34,010 nucleotides of DNA from Paracoccaceae bacterium (GCA_003565055.1 PXDM01000383.1:1-34010), one strand, 5' to 3'. Positions 15,199 to 24,381 are shown, counted from the first letter of the stretch. The notes: generated by a model from the sequence alone, not told the origin. Translations and numbers: made by a program.

Positions 15199-15743
15199 GG
15201 ATGCGGTCCTTCGGATTTCCGGGCTTTGCTTAGAACATTGCAAGCGAGTTGTTCAAGGGCGCTGCGCAGCGCGTTGTCCTGCACACCGGAGGCAGTGGCC
15301 CCGGCGGCCTGTCTGATCTCGGGCGGGGGGGCGGCGGGGGCTGTGCGCTTGGGGGCAGGGGTGAATTGTGCCTGTCCTTCGGCAAAGCCCATCGGCGCAG
15401 TCTGGGTCAGAACGATCCGGGCGATGGCGTTGTAGCCGTAGCAGGCATTCACTTTCTCGCGCAGAGCGGGCAGTTGCATCTGCAACATCGGCCCTGCGGC
15501 GCCGGTCGTCAGCAGCGTGAGCGTCCCGCCAAGCCCGCTTTTGCCATAGCCGATCTTGACCGGGCGACACTGCGCCGCAACATCCGGCCCCGCGATTTCC
15601 GCCCAATGGGTCAGCAAACGTGACACTGCGAAGCCGCGCGCTTCACCCGCATTGCGGATCTGGCGCTCCATCAGTTTGCTCGCGGCCTCGAACCCGCGCT
15701 TGCGTCGGGCGGGCAGGGCCATCATGTCGGGTTTTTTTGCCAT
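15195..15743 (-). CDS. dciA: DUF721/DciA-family protein (probable replicative helicase loader)
   Basis: 182-residue cytosolic protein. The DUF721 domain covers about residues 15-115 with LLTHWAEIAGPDVAAQCRPVKI, LTLLTTGAAGPMLQMQ and a KVNACYGYNAIARIVL stretch. DciA proteins load or operate the DnaB replicative helicase in bacteria without DnaC/DnaI; the assignment to that role is from family knowledge. The C-terminal third is Ala/Pro-rich and probably flexible. It is transcribed away from mutY across a 102-base gap and is translationally coupled to the DsbA-like gene. The ATG at 15743 has no strong ribosome site, so the exact start is not certain. Confidence 0.83.
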   Translation of the reverse strand: MAKKPDMMALPARRKRGFEAASKLMERQIRNAGEARGFAVSRLLTHWAEIAGPDVAAQCRPVKIGYGKSGLGGTLTLLTTGAAGPMLQMQLPALREKVNACYGYNAIARIVLTQTAPMGFAEGQAQFTPAPKRTAPAAPPPEIRQAAGATASGVQDNALRSALEQLACNVLSKARKSEGPHP

Positions 15744-15845
15744 ATCGGGCGCGTTCGTCCTTGCAGCTCTCGTGCGGCAGTTTACCCTTCAGCGCCAGAT
15801 TGACCAGAGGGAGCCCGGAGTTTTTGCGCGAATGGTGTCTGACAG

Positions 15846-16901
15846 ATGCGTGACGCGGTCGCGCTCGAGATCGCGCCTGCCTTGCTCGCGTGGTATGATC
15901 GCCATGCGCGGGACCTGCCCTGGCGCGTGCCTCCGGGCAGCGCGGTGCGGCCCGATCCCTATCGGATCTGGCTGTCCGAAATCATGTTGCAGCAAACCAC
16001 AGTCGCAGCGGTCAAGAACTATTTCGAGCGCTTCACCACGCGCTGGCCGACGGTCGAGGCGCTGGCAGCGGCCCCTGATGCCGATGTCATGGCCGAATGG
16101 GCGGGGCTCGGATATTACGCACGGGCGCGCAATCTGTTGAAAACCGCCCGACTTGTCGCGGCGCAGGGCGGTTTTCCGCGCACGCGCGCGGCCCTGCAGG
16201 GCTTGCCGGGAATCGGTCCCTACACCTCGGCGGCGATTGCCGCGATTGCCTTTGACCAGCCCGAGACGGTGGTTGATGGCAATGTCGAGCGGGTGATGGC
16301 GCGGCTCTTTGACGAGCACATGCCACTGCCCGCCGCGAAATCGCGCCTGACGGACTATGCCTCCGGGCTGACGCCGCGCCAGCGCCCCGGCGATTATGCG
16401 CAGGCCGTGATGGATCTGGGCGCGACCATCTGCACGCCGCGCAACCCGGCCTGTGGCATCTGCCCGGTGATGGGGGACTGCGCCGCGCGGGTGGCGGGCA
16501 CAGCGCCGCTGCTGCCGCGCAAGACGCGCAAAGCCGCAAAGCCCGTCCGCTTTGGCATCGCCTATGTCGCGCGCCGTGCAGATGGGGCGTGGTTGCTGGA
16601 GCAGCGGCCCGATCACGGCCTTCTGGGCGGCATGCTGGGCTGGCCCGGAACGGAATGGCGCGAAGGCCCGGTGACGGAGGCCCCGCCCTGCGCTGCCGAC
16701 TGGCGCGCCGTGCCCGGCGAAGTACGTCACACCTTCACGCATTTTCACCTGCGCTTGGCGCTGCGCGCGGCCCATCTGCCGATGGATGCGCCGGGGGCCT
16801 TCGTGCCAGCGGCAGAATTCGACCCGAAAAAGCTCGCCACGGTGATGCGCAAGGCGCATGCGCTGGCGGCGGATTACCTCAGCCAGACGGAGCCCTCATG
16901 A
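15846..16901 (+). CDS. mutY: A/G-specific adenine glycosylase MutY
   Basis: DNA-repair glycosylase removing adenine opposite 8-oxoguanine, 351 residues. Motifs in order: catalytic Glu in WLSEIMLQQTTV, AGLGYYARARNL, the helix-hairpin-helix LPGIGPYTSAAI, the catalytic Asp in VVDGNVERV, and the [4Fe-4S] cluster C-x6-C-x2-C-x5-C in CTPRNPACGICPVMGDC. The C-terminal NUDIX-like domain (about 230-351) recognises 8-oxoguanine and includes LLGGMLGWPGTEW and HTFTHFHLRL. The stop overlaps the start of gloA by four bases. The start ATG 15846 lacks a strong ribosome site; the family N-terminus fits. Confidence 0.96.
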   Translation: MRDAVALEIAPALLAWYDRHARDLPWRVPPGSAVRPDPYRIWLSEIMLQQTTVAAVKNYFERFTTRWPTVEALAAAPDADVMAEWAGLGYYARARNLLKTARLVAAQGGFPRTRAALQGLPGIGPYTSAAIAAIAFDQPETVVDGNVERVMARLFDEHMPLPAAKSRLTDYASGLTPRQRPGDYAQAVMDLGATICTPRNPACGICPVMGDCAARVAGTAPLLPRKTRKAAKPVRFGIAYVARRADGAWLLEQRPDHGLLGGMLGWPGTEWREGPVTEAPPCAADWRAVPGEVRHTFTHFHLRLALRAAHLPMDAPGAFVPAAEFDPKKLATVMRKAHALAADYLSQTEPS

Positions 16902-17398
16902 CAGATGATCTGACCGCGACAGAGCAATTCGTGCTGACCCATACCATGCTGCGCATCAAGGAGCCCAAGCGCGCCTTGCAGTTCTATTGCGAGGTGCTGG
17001 GCTTTCGGCTGGTCACGCAGCTCGACTTCGCGGAGGCGAAATTCTCGCTCTATTTCCTGCAACCGCGCGGCCATGATGGCCCGGAGACCCTGACGCTGGA
17101 GCAGGTCTTCGGACTGCCCGGCCTGCTGGAACTGACCCATAACTGGGGCAGTGAGGACAGCGCGGATCAGATGCATTCGGGCAATTCCGACCCCAAGGGC
17201 TTCGGACATCTCTGCGTGGCCGTGCCGGATATCGAGGCGGCCTGTGCGCGGTTTGAAGCGATGGGCGTGGCGTTTCAGAAACGCCTCGGGGAAGGGGGGA
17301 TGAAAGAGATCGCCTTCATCCGCGACCCCGATGGCTACTGGATCGAGATCGTGCAGCCCGGCCTGATGGACGCGCTTGTGGGTGGCAATCGGGTGTAA
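16898..17398 (+). CDS. gloA: Lactoylglutathione lyase (glyoxalase I)
   Basis: Metal-dependent isomerase that converts the methylglyoxal-glutathione adduct to S-lactoylglutathione. The 166-residue protein shows two vicinal-oxygen-chelate half-domains with the four metal ligands in context: His in FVLTHTMLRIKEP, Glu in LLELTHNWG, His in GFGHLCVAVPD and Glu in YWIEIVQP. FYCEVLGFRLV marks the N-terminal repeat. The ATG at 16898 overlaps the mutY stop (ATGA). The length and insertions resemble the eukaryotic and proteobacterial longer GloA form rather than the 135-residue E. coli enzyme, so zinc rather than nickel use is possible but unproven. Confidence 0.93.
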   Translation: MTDDLTATEQFVLTHTMLRIKEPKRALQFYCEVLGFRLVTQLDFAEAKFSLYFLQPRGHDGPETLTLEQVFGLPGLLELTHNWGSEDSADQMHSGNSDPKGFGHLCVAVPDIEAACARFEAMGVAFQKRLGEGGMKEIAFIRDPDGYWIEIVQPGLMDALVGGNRV

Positions 17399-17478
17399 AC
17401 TGTCGCAGGCTGCGGGGGCTGTCAGCGTCCTGAAACTGCGCTATACCTGTGGCGTGACAACAGCATGAGTGGCATCCT

Positions 17479-18615
17479 GTGACCCCTGAGCAATTCCGCA
17501 AACTGAGTTCCGCGATCCCGTTCTGGGTGTCGCTGGGATTTGTGCCGTTGGTCTGGCTGTCGGCGCTCTGGGGCGGCTGGTGGTTCATGCTCGCCGTGGC
17601 CTATGGCTGGTGGGCCTTCACGCTGATTGATTTCATCACCGGGCTGAATGTCGAGAATCCCGATATCGAGACGCCCGTGACGGATCTCTTCTGGTATCGG
17701 CTGATCACGCTGATCTGGTTCCCGATTCAGTTCTTGACGATTTTCGGGGTGATCTGGCTGCTGGCCTCGGGGGATTTGCCGTGGTGGGAGCAGATTGGCG
17801 TGGTCTTCGGGCTTGGGGTGATGACGGGGGTCATTGGCATCGTCTACAGCCACGAATTGCTCCACCAGAAAACCGCGCTGGAGCGCTGGCTGGCGGATCT
17901 GCTTCTGGCCTCGGTGCTTTACTCGCATTTCCGCTCGGAACATTTGCTCGTCCATCACCGCTATGTCGGCACGCCCCGCGACCCGGTGACTGCGCGCTAT
18001 AATGAAGGCTTCATCGCCTATTTTGGCCGGGTCTTGCGCGACTGCCCGCCATCGGCCTTTCGCGCTGAAGCCGCGATGCTCGCGCGCAAGGGGCTGCCAT
18101 GGTGGCATCGCTCGAACCCGTTCTGGCGCTTTGCCGCGTTGCAGGGCGGCATGCTCGCGCTCGCTTTCGCCTTGGGCGGGGCTTGGGGCGTTTTCTTGTT
18201 CGTGGTGCAGGCCTTTGTCGCCTTCTGGCATCTGGAGCTGACGAATTACATCGAGCATTACGGGTTGACGCGGCGCTATCTGGGCGAGGGCAAATACGAG
18301 CCGGTGCGCCCGCATCACAGCTGGAATGCCTCGCATGCGGCGTCGAACTGGCTGATGATCAATCTGCAGCGCCATTCCGACCACCATTACAAGCCTGAAC
18401 GTCGTTTCCCGCTCTTGCAGACCTATGACGAGACTGCCGCCCCGCAACTGCCCTTCGGCTATCCCGCGCTGACCACGCTTGCGATGGTGCCGCCACTGTT
18501 CCGGCGCTACATGAACCCCAAGGTGCGCGCTTGGCGGCGGCAATTCTACCCGGATATCGAGGATTGGACCGAATACACCAATCACGCGACGCCCATGCCC
18601 AAGGGCGCATCTTGA
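17479..18615 (+). CDS. alkB: Alkane 1-monooxygenase (AlkB-type membrane di-iron hydroxylase)
   Basis: Inner-membrane non-haem di-iron hydroxylase that oxidises medium-chain alkanes to 1-alkanols. The 378-residue protein has about six membrane helices and all three histidine boxes: H125-E-L-L-H129, H155-L-L-V-H159-H160 and H299-S-D-H302-H303, plus the NYIEHYGL motif typical of AlkB. The start is GTG at 17479; its ribosome site is weak (GAGTGG at 17467-17472). The gene lies 80 bases after gloA and 30 bases before the DCC-family gene. AlkB enzymes need rubredoxin and rubredoxin reductase, which are not in this window. Desaturase-like or other hydroxylase substrates cannot be excluded. Confidence 0.9.
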   Translation: MTPEQFRKLSSAIPFWVSLGFVPLVWLSALWGGWWFMLAVAYGWWAFTLIDFITGLNVENPDIETPVTDLFWYRLITLIWFPIQFLTIFGVIWLLASGDLPWWEQIGVVFGLGVMTGVIGIVYSHELLHQKTALERWLADLLLASVLYSHFRSEHLLVHHRYVGTPRDPVTARYNEGFIAYFGRVLRDCPPSAFRAEAAMLARKGLPWWHRSNPFWRFAALQGGMLALAFALGGAWGVFLFVVQAFVAFWHLELTNYIEHYGLTRRYLGEGKYEPVRPHHSWNASHAASNWLMINLQRHSDHHYKPERRFPLLQTYDETAAPQLPFGYPALTTLAMVPPLFRRYMNPKVRAWRRQFYPDIEDWTEYTNHATPMPKGAS

Positions 18616-18645
18616 GATCAGGGCGCGGCCCGCTATCTATGGGCC

Positions 18646-19017
18646 ATGGAACAGACCGAAATCCTCTATAACGGGCGCTGCCCGATCTGCTCGGCGGAGA
18701 TCGCGCAATATCGCAGGCTTGCAGACCGCACCGGCGCGCCGCTCCGGTTCACGGATTTGCATGACGCGGATCTGAGTGCCTGGGCGTTGAGCGCGGATCA
18801 GGCGACGCGGCGGCTCCATGCGCGTCAGGGCAAGCGGATCATCTCGGGCTTTCCCGCCTTTCTCACGCTCTGGCACGCGTTGCCGCGCTGGCGCTGGCTC
18901 GCACGGCTCCTGTCGCTGCCTGTGCTGCGCCAGATCGCGGATCTCGGCTATAATTACATCGCCGCCCCCGCGCTCTACCAGCTTCATCTGCGGCGCGAGG
19001 CCCGTCGCAACGCCTGA
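18646..19017 (+). CDS. DCC-family (DUF393) thiol-disulfide oxidoreductase-like protein
   Basis: 123-residue protein of the DUF393/DCC family, which has a thioredoxin-like fold. The family motif appears as LYNGRCPICSAEIAQYR at residues 7-23, with Asn in place of the more usual Asp, and a C-x2-C pair that could be redox active. ISGFPAFLTLWHALPRWRWLARLL is also typical. Function in this family is mostly unknown. It follows alkB closely and ends in a TGA directly abutting the stop of nadK on the other strand, so it is the last gene of the mutY-gloA-alkB series. Confidence 0.85.
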   Translation: MEQTEILYNGRCPICSAEIAQYRRLADRTGAPLRFTDLHDADLSAWALSADQATRRLHARQGKRIISGFPAFLTLWHALPRWRWLARLLSLPVLRQIADLGYNYIAAPALYQLHLRREARRNA

Positions 19018-19779
19018 TCAGACGAATTGCTCGCGGATCAGCCGCTCCTCCAGCCCATGACCGGGGTCAAACATCAGCCGATGCGCCACATCGCGCGCCG
19101 AGGTGATGTCGACGCGGATCACATTGCGCACGGAGGTGCTGTCAGCATCGGCCATGACCGGGCGGCGCTCGGGGTCGATGACCTCGAAGCGCACATGCGA
19201 ATCCTTGGTCAAGAGCGCGCCGCGCCAGCGCCGGGGGCGAAAGGCGGCCACGGGTGTGAGCGCGAGCACATCCGAGCCAATCGGCAGGATCGGGCCATGC
19301 GCGGAATAGTTATAGGCGGTCGACCCGGCGGGCGTGCTCAGCATCGCGCCATCTGCCACCAGCTCATCAAGGCGCTGCTTGCCATCGACGATGAGCCGCA
19401 GTTTCGCCGCCTGCCCACCCTGCCGCAGCAGCGAGACTTCATTGATTGCAAGCGCTTCGCTCACAGTGCCGTCGATCCGCGTGGCCTTCATGCGCAGCGG
19501 GTTGAGCACGGCAAGCTCTGCGGCCTGCAATCGGTCGGTCAGGCCGGTCGGCTCCCATGCGTTCATCAGAAAACCGACCGTGCCGCGATTCATCCCGTAG
19601 ACCGGCGCGCTCAGATGCTCGGTCGCATGCAGCGTCTGGAGCATGAACCCGTCGCCGCCAAGGGCAATGATGATATCAGCCTCCTCGACGGGCACATGGG
19701 CGTGGCGCGCCTTGAGGATTTCGAGCGCGGATTGGGCATCCGGCGCTCGGCTGGCCAGTAGCGCGAGTTTCAGCGGCAT
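19018..19779 (-). CDS. nadK: NAD kinase
   Basis: Phosphorylates NAD to NADP, the only route to NADP. The 253-residue protein is the usual length for alphaproteobacteria. The catalytic GGDG motif is in IIALGGDGFMLQTLH near residue 45, followed by MNRGTVGFLMN, the AINEVSLLR stretch (NE motif) and the nucleotide-binding LSTPAGSTAYNYSAHGP. The ATG at 19779 has AGGAG six bases before it, which decides against the longer open frame upstream. It is transcribed away from glyA across a 201-base gap and converges with the DCC gene with no space between the stops. Confidence 0.95.
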   Translation of the reverse strand: MPLKLALLASRAPDAQSALEILKARHAHVPVEEADIIIALGGDGFMLQTLHATEHLSAPVYGMNRGTVGFLMNAWEPTGLTDRLQAAELAVLNPLRMKATRIDGTVSEALAINEVSLLRQGGQAAKLRLIVDGKQRLDELVADGAMLSTPAGSTAYNYSAHGPILPIGSDVLALTPVAAFRPRRWRGALLTKDSHVRFEVIDPERRPVMADADSTSVRNVIRVDITSARDVAHRLMFDPGHGLEERLIREQFV

Positions 19780-19980
19780 ACGGGGCTCCTGCTTGGGCAG
19801 GGATCTTTCTGGCCTGCTTGCCAGGGCTTGGCAAGCGCCATCGTATCGGCGCTGTGATCGCAAGATTCCGCGCGCTTTGTCGCAGTCGAGAACGGATGCG
19901 GCGCAATGAAGCCTTTGCCTGCGCCTGCCTATGCGCTAAAACCCTGCCATCCTAGACACGCGACACCCCCGGGAGGCCCC

Positions 19981-21276
19981 ATGGACCAGACAGCACGCGA
20001 CACAGGTTTCTTCACTGACACGGTTGCCGAACGCGACCCGGAGCTTTTTGCGGCCATGCGCTCGGAACTCGGGCGGCAGCGCGACGAGATTGAGCTGATC
20101 GCATCCGAGAACATCGTCTCCAAGGCCGTGATGGACGCGCAGGGCTCAGTGCTGACCAACAAATACGCCGAGGGCTATCCGGGGCGGCGTTATTATGGTG
20201 GTTGTCAGTATGTCGATATCGCCGAAAATCTGGCGATCAGCCGGGCCTGTGAACTGTTCGGCTGCGGTTTCGCGAATGTGCAGCCCAATTCCGGCAGCCA
20301 GGCCAATCAGGGGGTGTTCACTGCGCTGCTCACGCCCGGTGACACGATCCTCGGCATGTCGCTTGATGCCGGCGGGCACCTGACCCATGGGGCCAAGCCC
20401 AACCAGTCGGGCAAGTGGTTCAAGGCCGTGCAATATGGGGTGCGCGAGGCCGATCTCGAAATCGACTATGACCAGATCGCGGCGCTCGCAGCCGAACATC
20501 AGCCGAAAATGCTGATCGCGGGCGGCTCTGCCATTCCGCGCATCATCGACTTCAAGCGTATGCGCGAGATCGCGGATTCGGTGGGGGCGTATCTGCTGGT
20601 CGATATGGCGCATTTCGCAGGGCTGGTCGCAGCGGGGCTCTACCCGTCGCCTTTCCCGCATGCACATGTCGCGACGACCACGACCCACAAGACGCTGCGC
20701 GGCCCGCGTGGCGGCATGATCCTGACCGATGACGAGGCGCTTGCGAAGAAATTCAACTCCGCGATTTTCCCCGGGATTCAGGGCGGCCCGCTGATGCATG
20801 TGATCGCCGCCAAGGCCGTCGCTTTCGGCGAAGCGCTGCGCCCGGGCTTCCGCGATTACCAGAAGCAGGTCATCGCCAATGCCAAGGCACTGGCGGATCA
20901 GCTGGAAAAGGGCGGTCTGGCGACAGTGACCGGCGGCACGGATACGCATCTGTTGCTGGTCGATCTGCGGCCCAAGGGCGTGAAGGGCAATGCGACCGAG
21001 AAAGCGCTTGGCCGCGCGCATATCACCTGCAACAAGAACGGCATTCCATTCGACACCGAAAGCCCGATGGTGACCAGCGGCATCCGTCTGGGGACGCCCG
21101 CGGGCACGACGCGGGGCTTCACCGAGACCGAATTTCGCCAGATCGCGGATTGGATCGTGCGCGTGGTCGATGGTCTGGCCGCGAATGGTGAAGAGGGCAA
21201 TGCCGAGGTCGAGGCGCAGGTCAAGGCCGAAGTGGCAGAGCTCTGCGCGCGTTTCCCGATCTATCCCGAACTGTGA
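19981..21276 (+). CDS. glyA: Serine hydroxymethyltransferase
   Basis: PLP-dependent enzyme interconverting serine and glycine with tetrahydrofolate, the main source of one-carbon units. The 431-residue protein is full length. Motifs include ELIASENIVSKAVMDAQGS, TNKYAEGYPGRRYYGGCQ, NVQPNSGSQAN, LVDMAHFAGLVAAG and the PLP lysine in VATTTTHKTLRGPRGG. The ATG at 19981 follows GGGAGG by four bases; the frame remains open upstream but is not family-like. Upstream (19780-19980) I see no convincing glycine riboswitch. The following esterase starts 34 bases after the stop. Confidence 0.97.
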   Translation: MDQTARDTGFFTDTVAERDPELFAAMRSELGRQRDEIELIASENIVSKAVMDAQGSVLTNKYAEGYPGRRYYGGCQYVDIAENLAISRACELFGCGFANVQPNSGSQANQGVFTALLTPGDTILGMSLDAGGHLTHGAKPNQSGKWFKAVQYGVREADLEIDYDQIAALAAEHQPKMLIAGGSAIPRIIDFKRMREIADSVGAYLLVDMAHFAGLVAAGLYPSPFPHAHVATTTTHKTLRGPRGGMILTDDEALAKKFNSAIFPGIQGGPLMHVIAAKAVAFGEALRPGFRDYQKQVIANAKALADQLEKGGLATVTGGTDTHLLLVDLRPKGVKGNATEKALGRAHITCNKNGIPFDTESPMVTSGIRLGTPAGTTRGFTETEFRQIADWIVRVVDGLAANGEEGNAEVEAQVKAEVAELCARFPIYPEL

Positions 21277-21310
21277 GGCGGACGCGTCCCTCCAGCGCCA
21301 AGGCGTGAAC

Positions 21311-22075
21311 ATGCAACTGAATATGGTGCGCTATGGTAGCCCTTCGGGGCTGCCGAAGCTGTTGATTGTGCACGGGCTTTTCGGCTCCGCGCGCAATTGG
21401 GGCGCGATCGCGAAACGCATGTCGGACAGCCGCGAAGTCATTGCGGTGGATCTGCGCAATCATGGTGAAAGCCCTTGGGCGCCGACACATAGCTATGCTG
21501 ATCTCGCCGGAGACCTCGCCGAGATTGCGAATGCCGAGGGCGGCGGGCTTGATGTGCTTGGGCATTCGATGGGCGGCAAAGCGGCGATGATGCTGGCGCT
21601 GAGCGCGCCGGAGCTTGTGGGTCGGCTGCTCGTGGCGGATATTGCGCCTGTGGCCTACGCGCATAGCCAGACCCCGTTGATTGATGCGATGCGGAGCCTT
21701 GATATCACCGCCGTGAAGACGCGCGGCGAAGCGGATGCGGCCTTGTCTGCGAAGATTGAAACCCCAGGGGTGCGCGCGTTCTTGTTGCAATCTCTGGATC
21801 TGCGCGCCGATCCGCCGCGCTGGCGCTTGAACCTTGATGTTCTGGCGCAGGAGATGGGCGCGATCACAGGTTGGCCGGACCCAGTGGGCCGCTACGATGG
21901 TGCGACACTTTTCCTCAGCGGGGCACTGTCGGATTATGTGCTGCCTGAGCATCGCGTGCCGATAAAGGCCCTGTTTCCCAACGCTAAATTCTCGAAGATC
22001 CCGAATGTTGGTCACTGGTTGCACGCAGAAGCACCGCGCCCGTTCGAAGAAACGCTAAGAGTCTGGTTCAATTAA
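21311..22075 (+). CDS. Alpha/beta-hydrolase (YbfF-like esterase)
   Basis: 254-residue cytosolic alpha/beta-hydrolase. The oxyanion-hole region LLIVHGLFGSARNWG, the strand VIAVDLRNHGESPW, the nucleophile elbow GHSMGGKAAMM (Ser near residue 90) and a late His in IPNVGHWLHAE complete the catalytic triad pattern with an Asp in ALSDYVLPEH. The pattern, including LLVADIAPVAY, is that of YbfF/abhydrolase-11 esterases acting on short acyl esters; the natural substrate is unknown. It starts at the ATG 21311 with AAGG upstream and is probably co-transcribed with glyA. Confidence 0.88.
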   Translation: MQLNMVRYGSPSGLPKLLIVHGLFGSARNWGAIAKRMSDSREVIAVDLRNHGESPWAPTHSYADLAGDLAEIANAEGGGLDVLGHSMGGKAAMMLALSAPELVGRLLVADIAPVAYAHSQTPLIDAMRSLDITAVKTRGEADAALSAKIETPGVRAFLLQSLDLRADPPRWRLNLDVLAQEMGAITGWPDPVGRYDGATLFLSGALSDYVLPEHRVPIKALFPNAKFSKIPNVGHWLHAEAPRPFEETLRVWFN

Positions 22076-22173
22076 GTCTGGTCCATTTTGCCGTGCTTGC
22101 CTCTGATGCCCTCCATCCCGACACGGTTGGGCTGATCTACGCGCGCGCGCAGATGTGCTGTGGGCTGCTGGGG

Positions 22174-24381
22174 TCAGGGCATGTTGCCGACGCGCCTTAT
22201 CTTCTCTGCGGTGCGTGCCGGTGCATCACTTTGCGCGTCTAGGATGCGTGTCAGCTTTTCTTCTAAATCCTTGCGTCGCACTGGCTTGGGCAGAACGTCC
22301 ACAAATCCTTCGCTGATATAGCGGGCAACCTGATCCGCCATGACATTGGCCGTCGCTGCTACCGCCACGGGTTCGGGTCGACCGGATTGCTCAGCTTCGC
22401 GCCGGATGACGCCAAGCGCTTCGATCCCATCCATGATCGGCATGGAAATATCCAGGAGGATCAGATCGAAATCCCGTTCGCGCCAGCGATCGCAAGCCTG
22501 CCTGCCGTCTTCGGCGAATGTGAGATTCAGGCCAAGCTTCCCAAGCATGGCCGCAAGAACCTTGCGATTGGTGGCGTTGTCATCAGCAACAAGCACATCG
22601 CGGCCTTGGAGTGACAAAGAGGGCCTAGGCTCAGCGCCTGTCGTCGGCATCGCACCGGCCCCGAGAGCATCGTTCGCTGCAATCGGAGCGGTGACGACAA
22701 TTTCAATACGTGTGCCCGCGCCGGGAGCGCTGTGGATATCAATCTCACCCTCCATCAGATCGACCAGTTTCCGAACGATCGTCATCCCCAAGCCGCTGCC
22801 ACCGAAGCGCCGTGCCGTCCCCGCCTCAGCCTGCGCGAAAGCGTCATAGATGCGGTTGATCTGCTCACCTGACATGCCAATGCCCGTATCCTTCAGCGTA
22901 AACTGAAGAACTTGCGGGTCTTGCATATTCGCGCGCAGGGAGATGGCGCCCTTTTCCGTGAACTTGATGGAATTGCTCAAGAGGTTGTGCAGGATTTGCA
23001 TCAATCGGGTTTCATCTCCGACCCGATGGGACGCCGTCCCGTGCGCTTGCTCGACCGTCAAGGTGATGCCTTTGGCGCGTGCATTTGCGCCATGCAGTGA
23101 ATCGAGCCGCGCGAGCATGGTTTCAAGATCAAATGGGCGCAACTCGAGCTCCAGCTTGCCAGCTTCGACCCGCGCCAGATCGAGAATGTCGTTGAGCAGT
23201 CCAAGCAGGCTCCATCCGGATTCGCGGATCGTTACGAGCATGGATTTCTGCTCCTGATCCAGCTTGGTTTCGGCGAGGAGATCACACATCCCGAGCACCC
23301 CATTCAGGGGCGTCCGGATTTCGTGGCTCATATTGGCGAGGAATTCGGATTTCGTGCGGCTGGCGGCTTCGGCGACCTCTCTTGCGTGGGTGATCTCTGT
23401 GACATCGACCCGTAGGCCCACGCGTCCGCCATCCGCTGTCTCTCGTTCCATGATCTGCAGCACAGTGCCATCGTGCAGGGTCTGTCTGAGGGGGCGTTGC
23501 GCGAAATGTGCATCCAGCCGTTCCTTCAGCCAATCCTCTTCGCGGCCAATGGCATCTTCATATTGCTGCCGGGCCAGACCATACCGCAAAATATCTTCGA
23601 ACCGTGCGCCCTTCACAATGGCCGGCGCGCTCGCGGCGTAGAGTTCGCGGTAACGTCGGTTCGCGAGGACCAGGCGATCATCGGCGTCGAAATAGACGAA
23701 GCCATCATTGAGCGCTTCGACAGCGTTGAGCAGTTGTTGGCGTGTGCTTTCGAGGTCAGCCATGCGCTTTTGCGACTGCTCCAAGGCTGCGTCGAGTTTG
23801 GCATTGGTGCGCGTCTGGTTTGCGAGATTCTCAAGGATCAGATAAACATAGAGTAGAAAGGCAAAGCCGATGACGACCCAGCCCCAAGGTCCCGCAGGGC
23901 TGACCGGGTTGGCGGCAATCAGCTTGATCACAGCAAGGCTGCTCAGACCGACCGGGAGCACCAGGACGGATGTATATAGTGGTACTTTGCCGAAGGCATT
24001 CATGATGTGTAGAAATGCTCCGCATGTCCAGACCACGCTCAAGACAACGATTGCCATGTCTGGATGCGTTGCCATGACCAAAGCCGGGACCATGTAGATC
24101 GCCGCCATCACAGTGTTGATCAGCCAATTGGTGCCAAGAATCCAGAGTGGTGGCTCCCCGCGCCAGGCGCTTACCCTTCGATGGAGCAGGTAAGACACGA
24201 TTTCGATAAAAAATAACGCGATGAGGGTGGCGATTGCCACTGCAGCCGAGCCCATCGAGAAGAGAATGAGCAGAAAGCAGACCGCGATGCCAAGCCTTTT
24301 CGGCAATTCCCGCATATGCTCAAGACGCATCAAGCGCGTCTCGTCGCGGATCTGTTGCCCCAGGGCGCTGATAGCGGCCAT
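22174..24381 (-). CDS. Hybrid sensor histidine kinase/response regulator
   Basis: 735-residue membrane hybrid kinase. Residues about 30-180 contain six or so membrane helices (for example LGIAVCFLLILFSMGSAAVAIATLIALFF in pieces). A short coiled coil (AKLDAALEQSQKRMADLESTRQQ, about 195-220) is followed by a PAS domain (NAVEALNDGFVYFDADDRL to about 335). HisKA has His353 in EFLANMSHEIRTPLNG, the ATPase domain has DTGIGMSGEQ and FGGSGLGMTIVRKLV, and the receiver domain (about 595-715) has Asp644 in LILLDISMPIMDG. No Hpt domain is fused. The ATG at 24381 has GGAGGT seven bases before it. No partner regulator is adjacent, so it is an orphan in this window; the signal is unknown. Confidence 0.93.
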   Translation of the reverse strand: MAAISALGQQIRDETRLMRLEHMRELPKRLGIAVCFLLILFSMGSAAVAIATLIALFFIEIVSYLLHRRVSAWRGEPPLWILGTNWLINTVMAAIYMVPALVMATHPDMAIVVLSVVWTCGAFLHIMNAFGKVPLYTSVLVLPVGLSSLAVIKLIAANPVSPAGPWGWVVIGFAFLLYVYLILENLANQTRTNAKLDAALEQSQKRMADLESTRQQLLNAVEALNDGFVYFDADDRLVLANRRYRELYAASAPAIVKGARFEDILRYGLARQQYEDAIGREEDWLKERLDAHFAQRPLRQTLHDGTVLQIMERETADGGRVGLRVDVTEITHAREVAEAASRTKSEFLANMSHEIRTPLNGVLGMCDLLAETKLDQEQKSMLVTIRESGWSLLGLLNDILDLARVEAGKLELELRPFDLETMLARLDSLHGANARAKGITLTVEQAHGTASHRVGDETRLMQILHNLLSNSIKFTEKGAISLRANMQDPQVLQFTLKDTGIGMSGEQINRIYDAFAQAEAGTARRFGGSGLGMTIVRKLVDLMEGEIDIHSAPGAGTRIEIVVTAPIAANDALGAGAMPTTGAEPRPSLSLQGRDVLVADDNATNRKVLAAMLGKLGLNLTFAEDGRQACDRWRERDFDLILLDISMPIMDGIEALGVIRREAEQSGRPEPVAVAATANVMADQVARYISEGFVDVLPKPVRRKDLEEKLTRILDAQSDAPARTAEKIRRVGNMP

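Noticed and set aside
19780..19980. Possible glycine or folate-linked riboswitch before glyA
   Set aside because: I could not find the conserved paired elements or core of a glycine riboswitch; the gap only shows an ordinary ribosome site.
20146..21312. 388-residue open frame antisense to glyA
   Set aside because: Shadow of the well-conserved serine hydroxymethyltransferase gene.
22140..22155. Alternating CG run CGCGCGCGCG after the esterase gene
   Set aside because: Short simple sequence expected in high-GC DNA; not a terminator and no T run.
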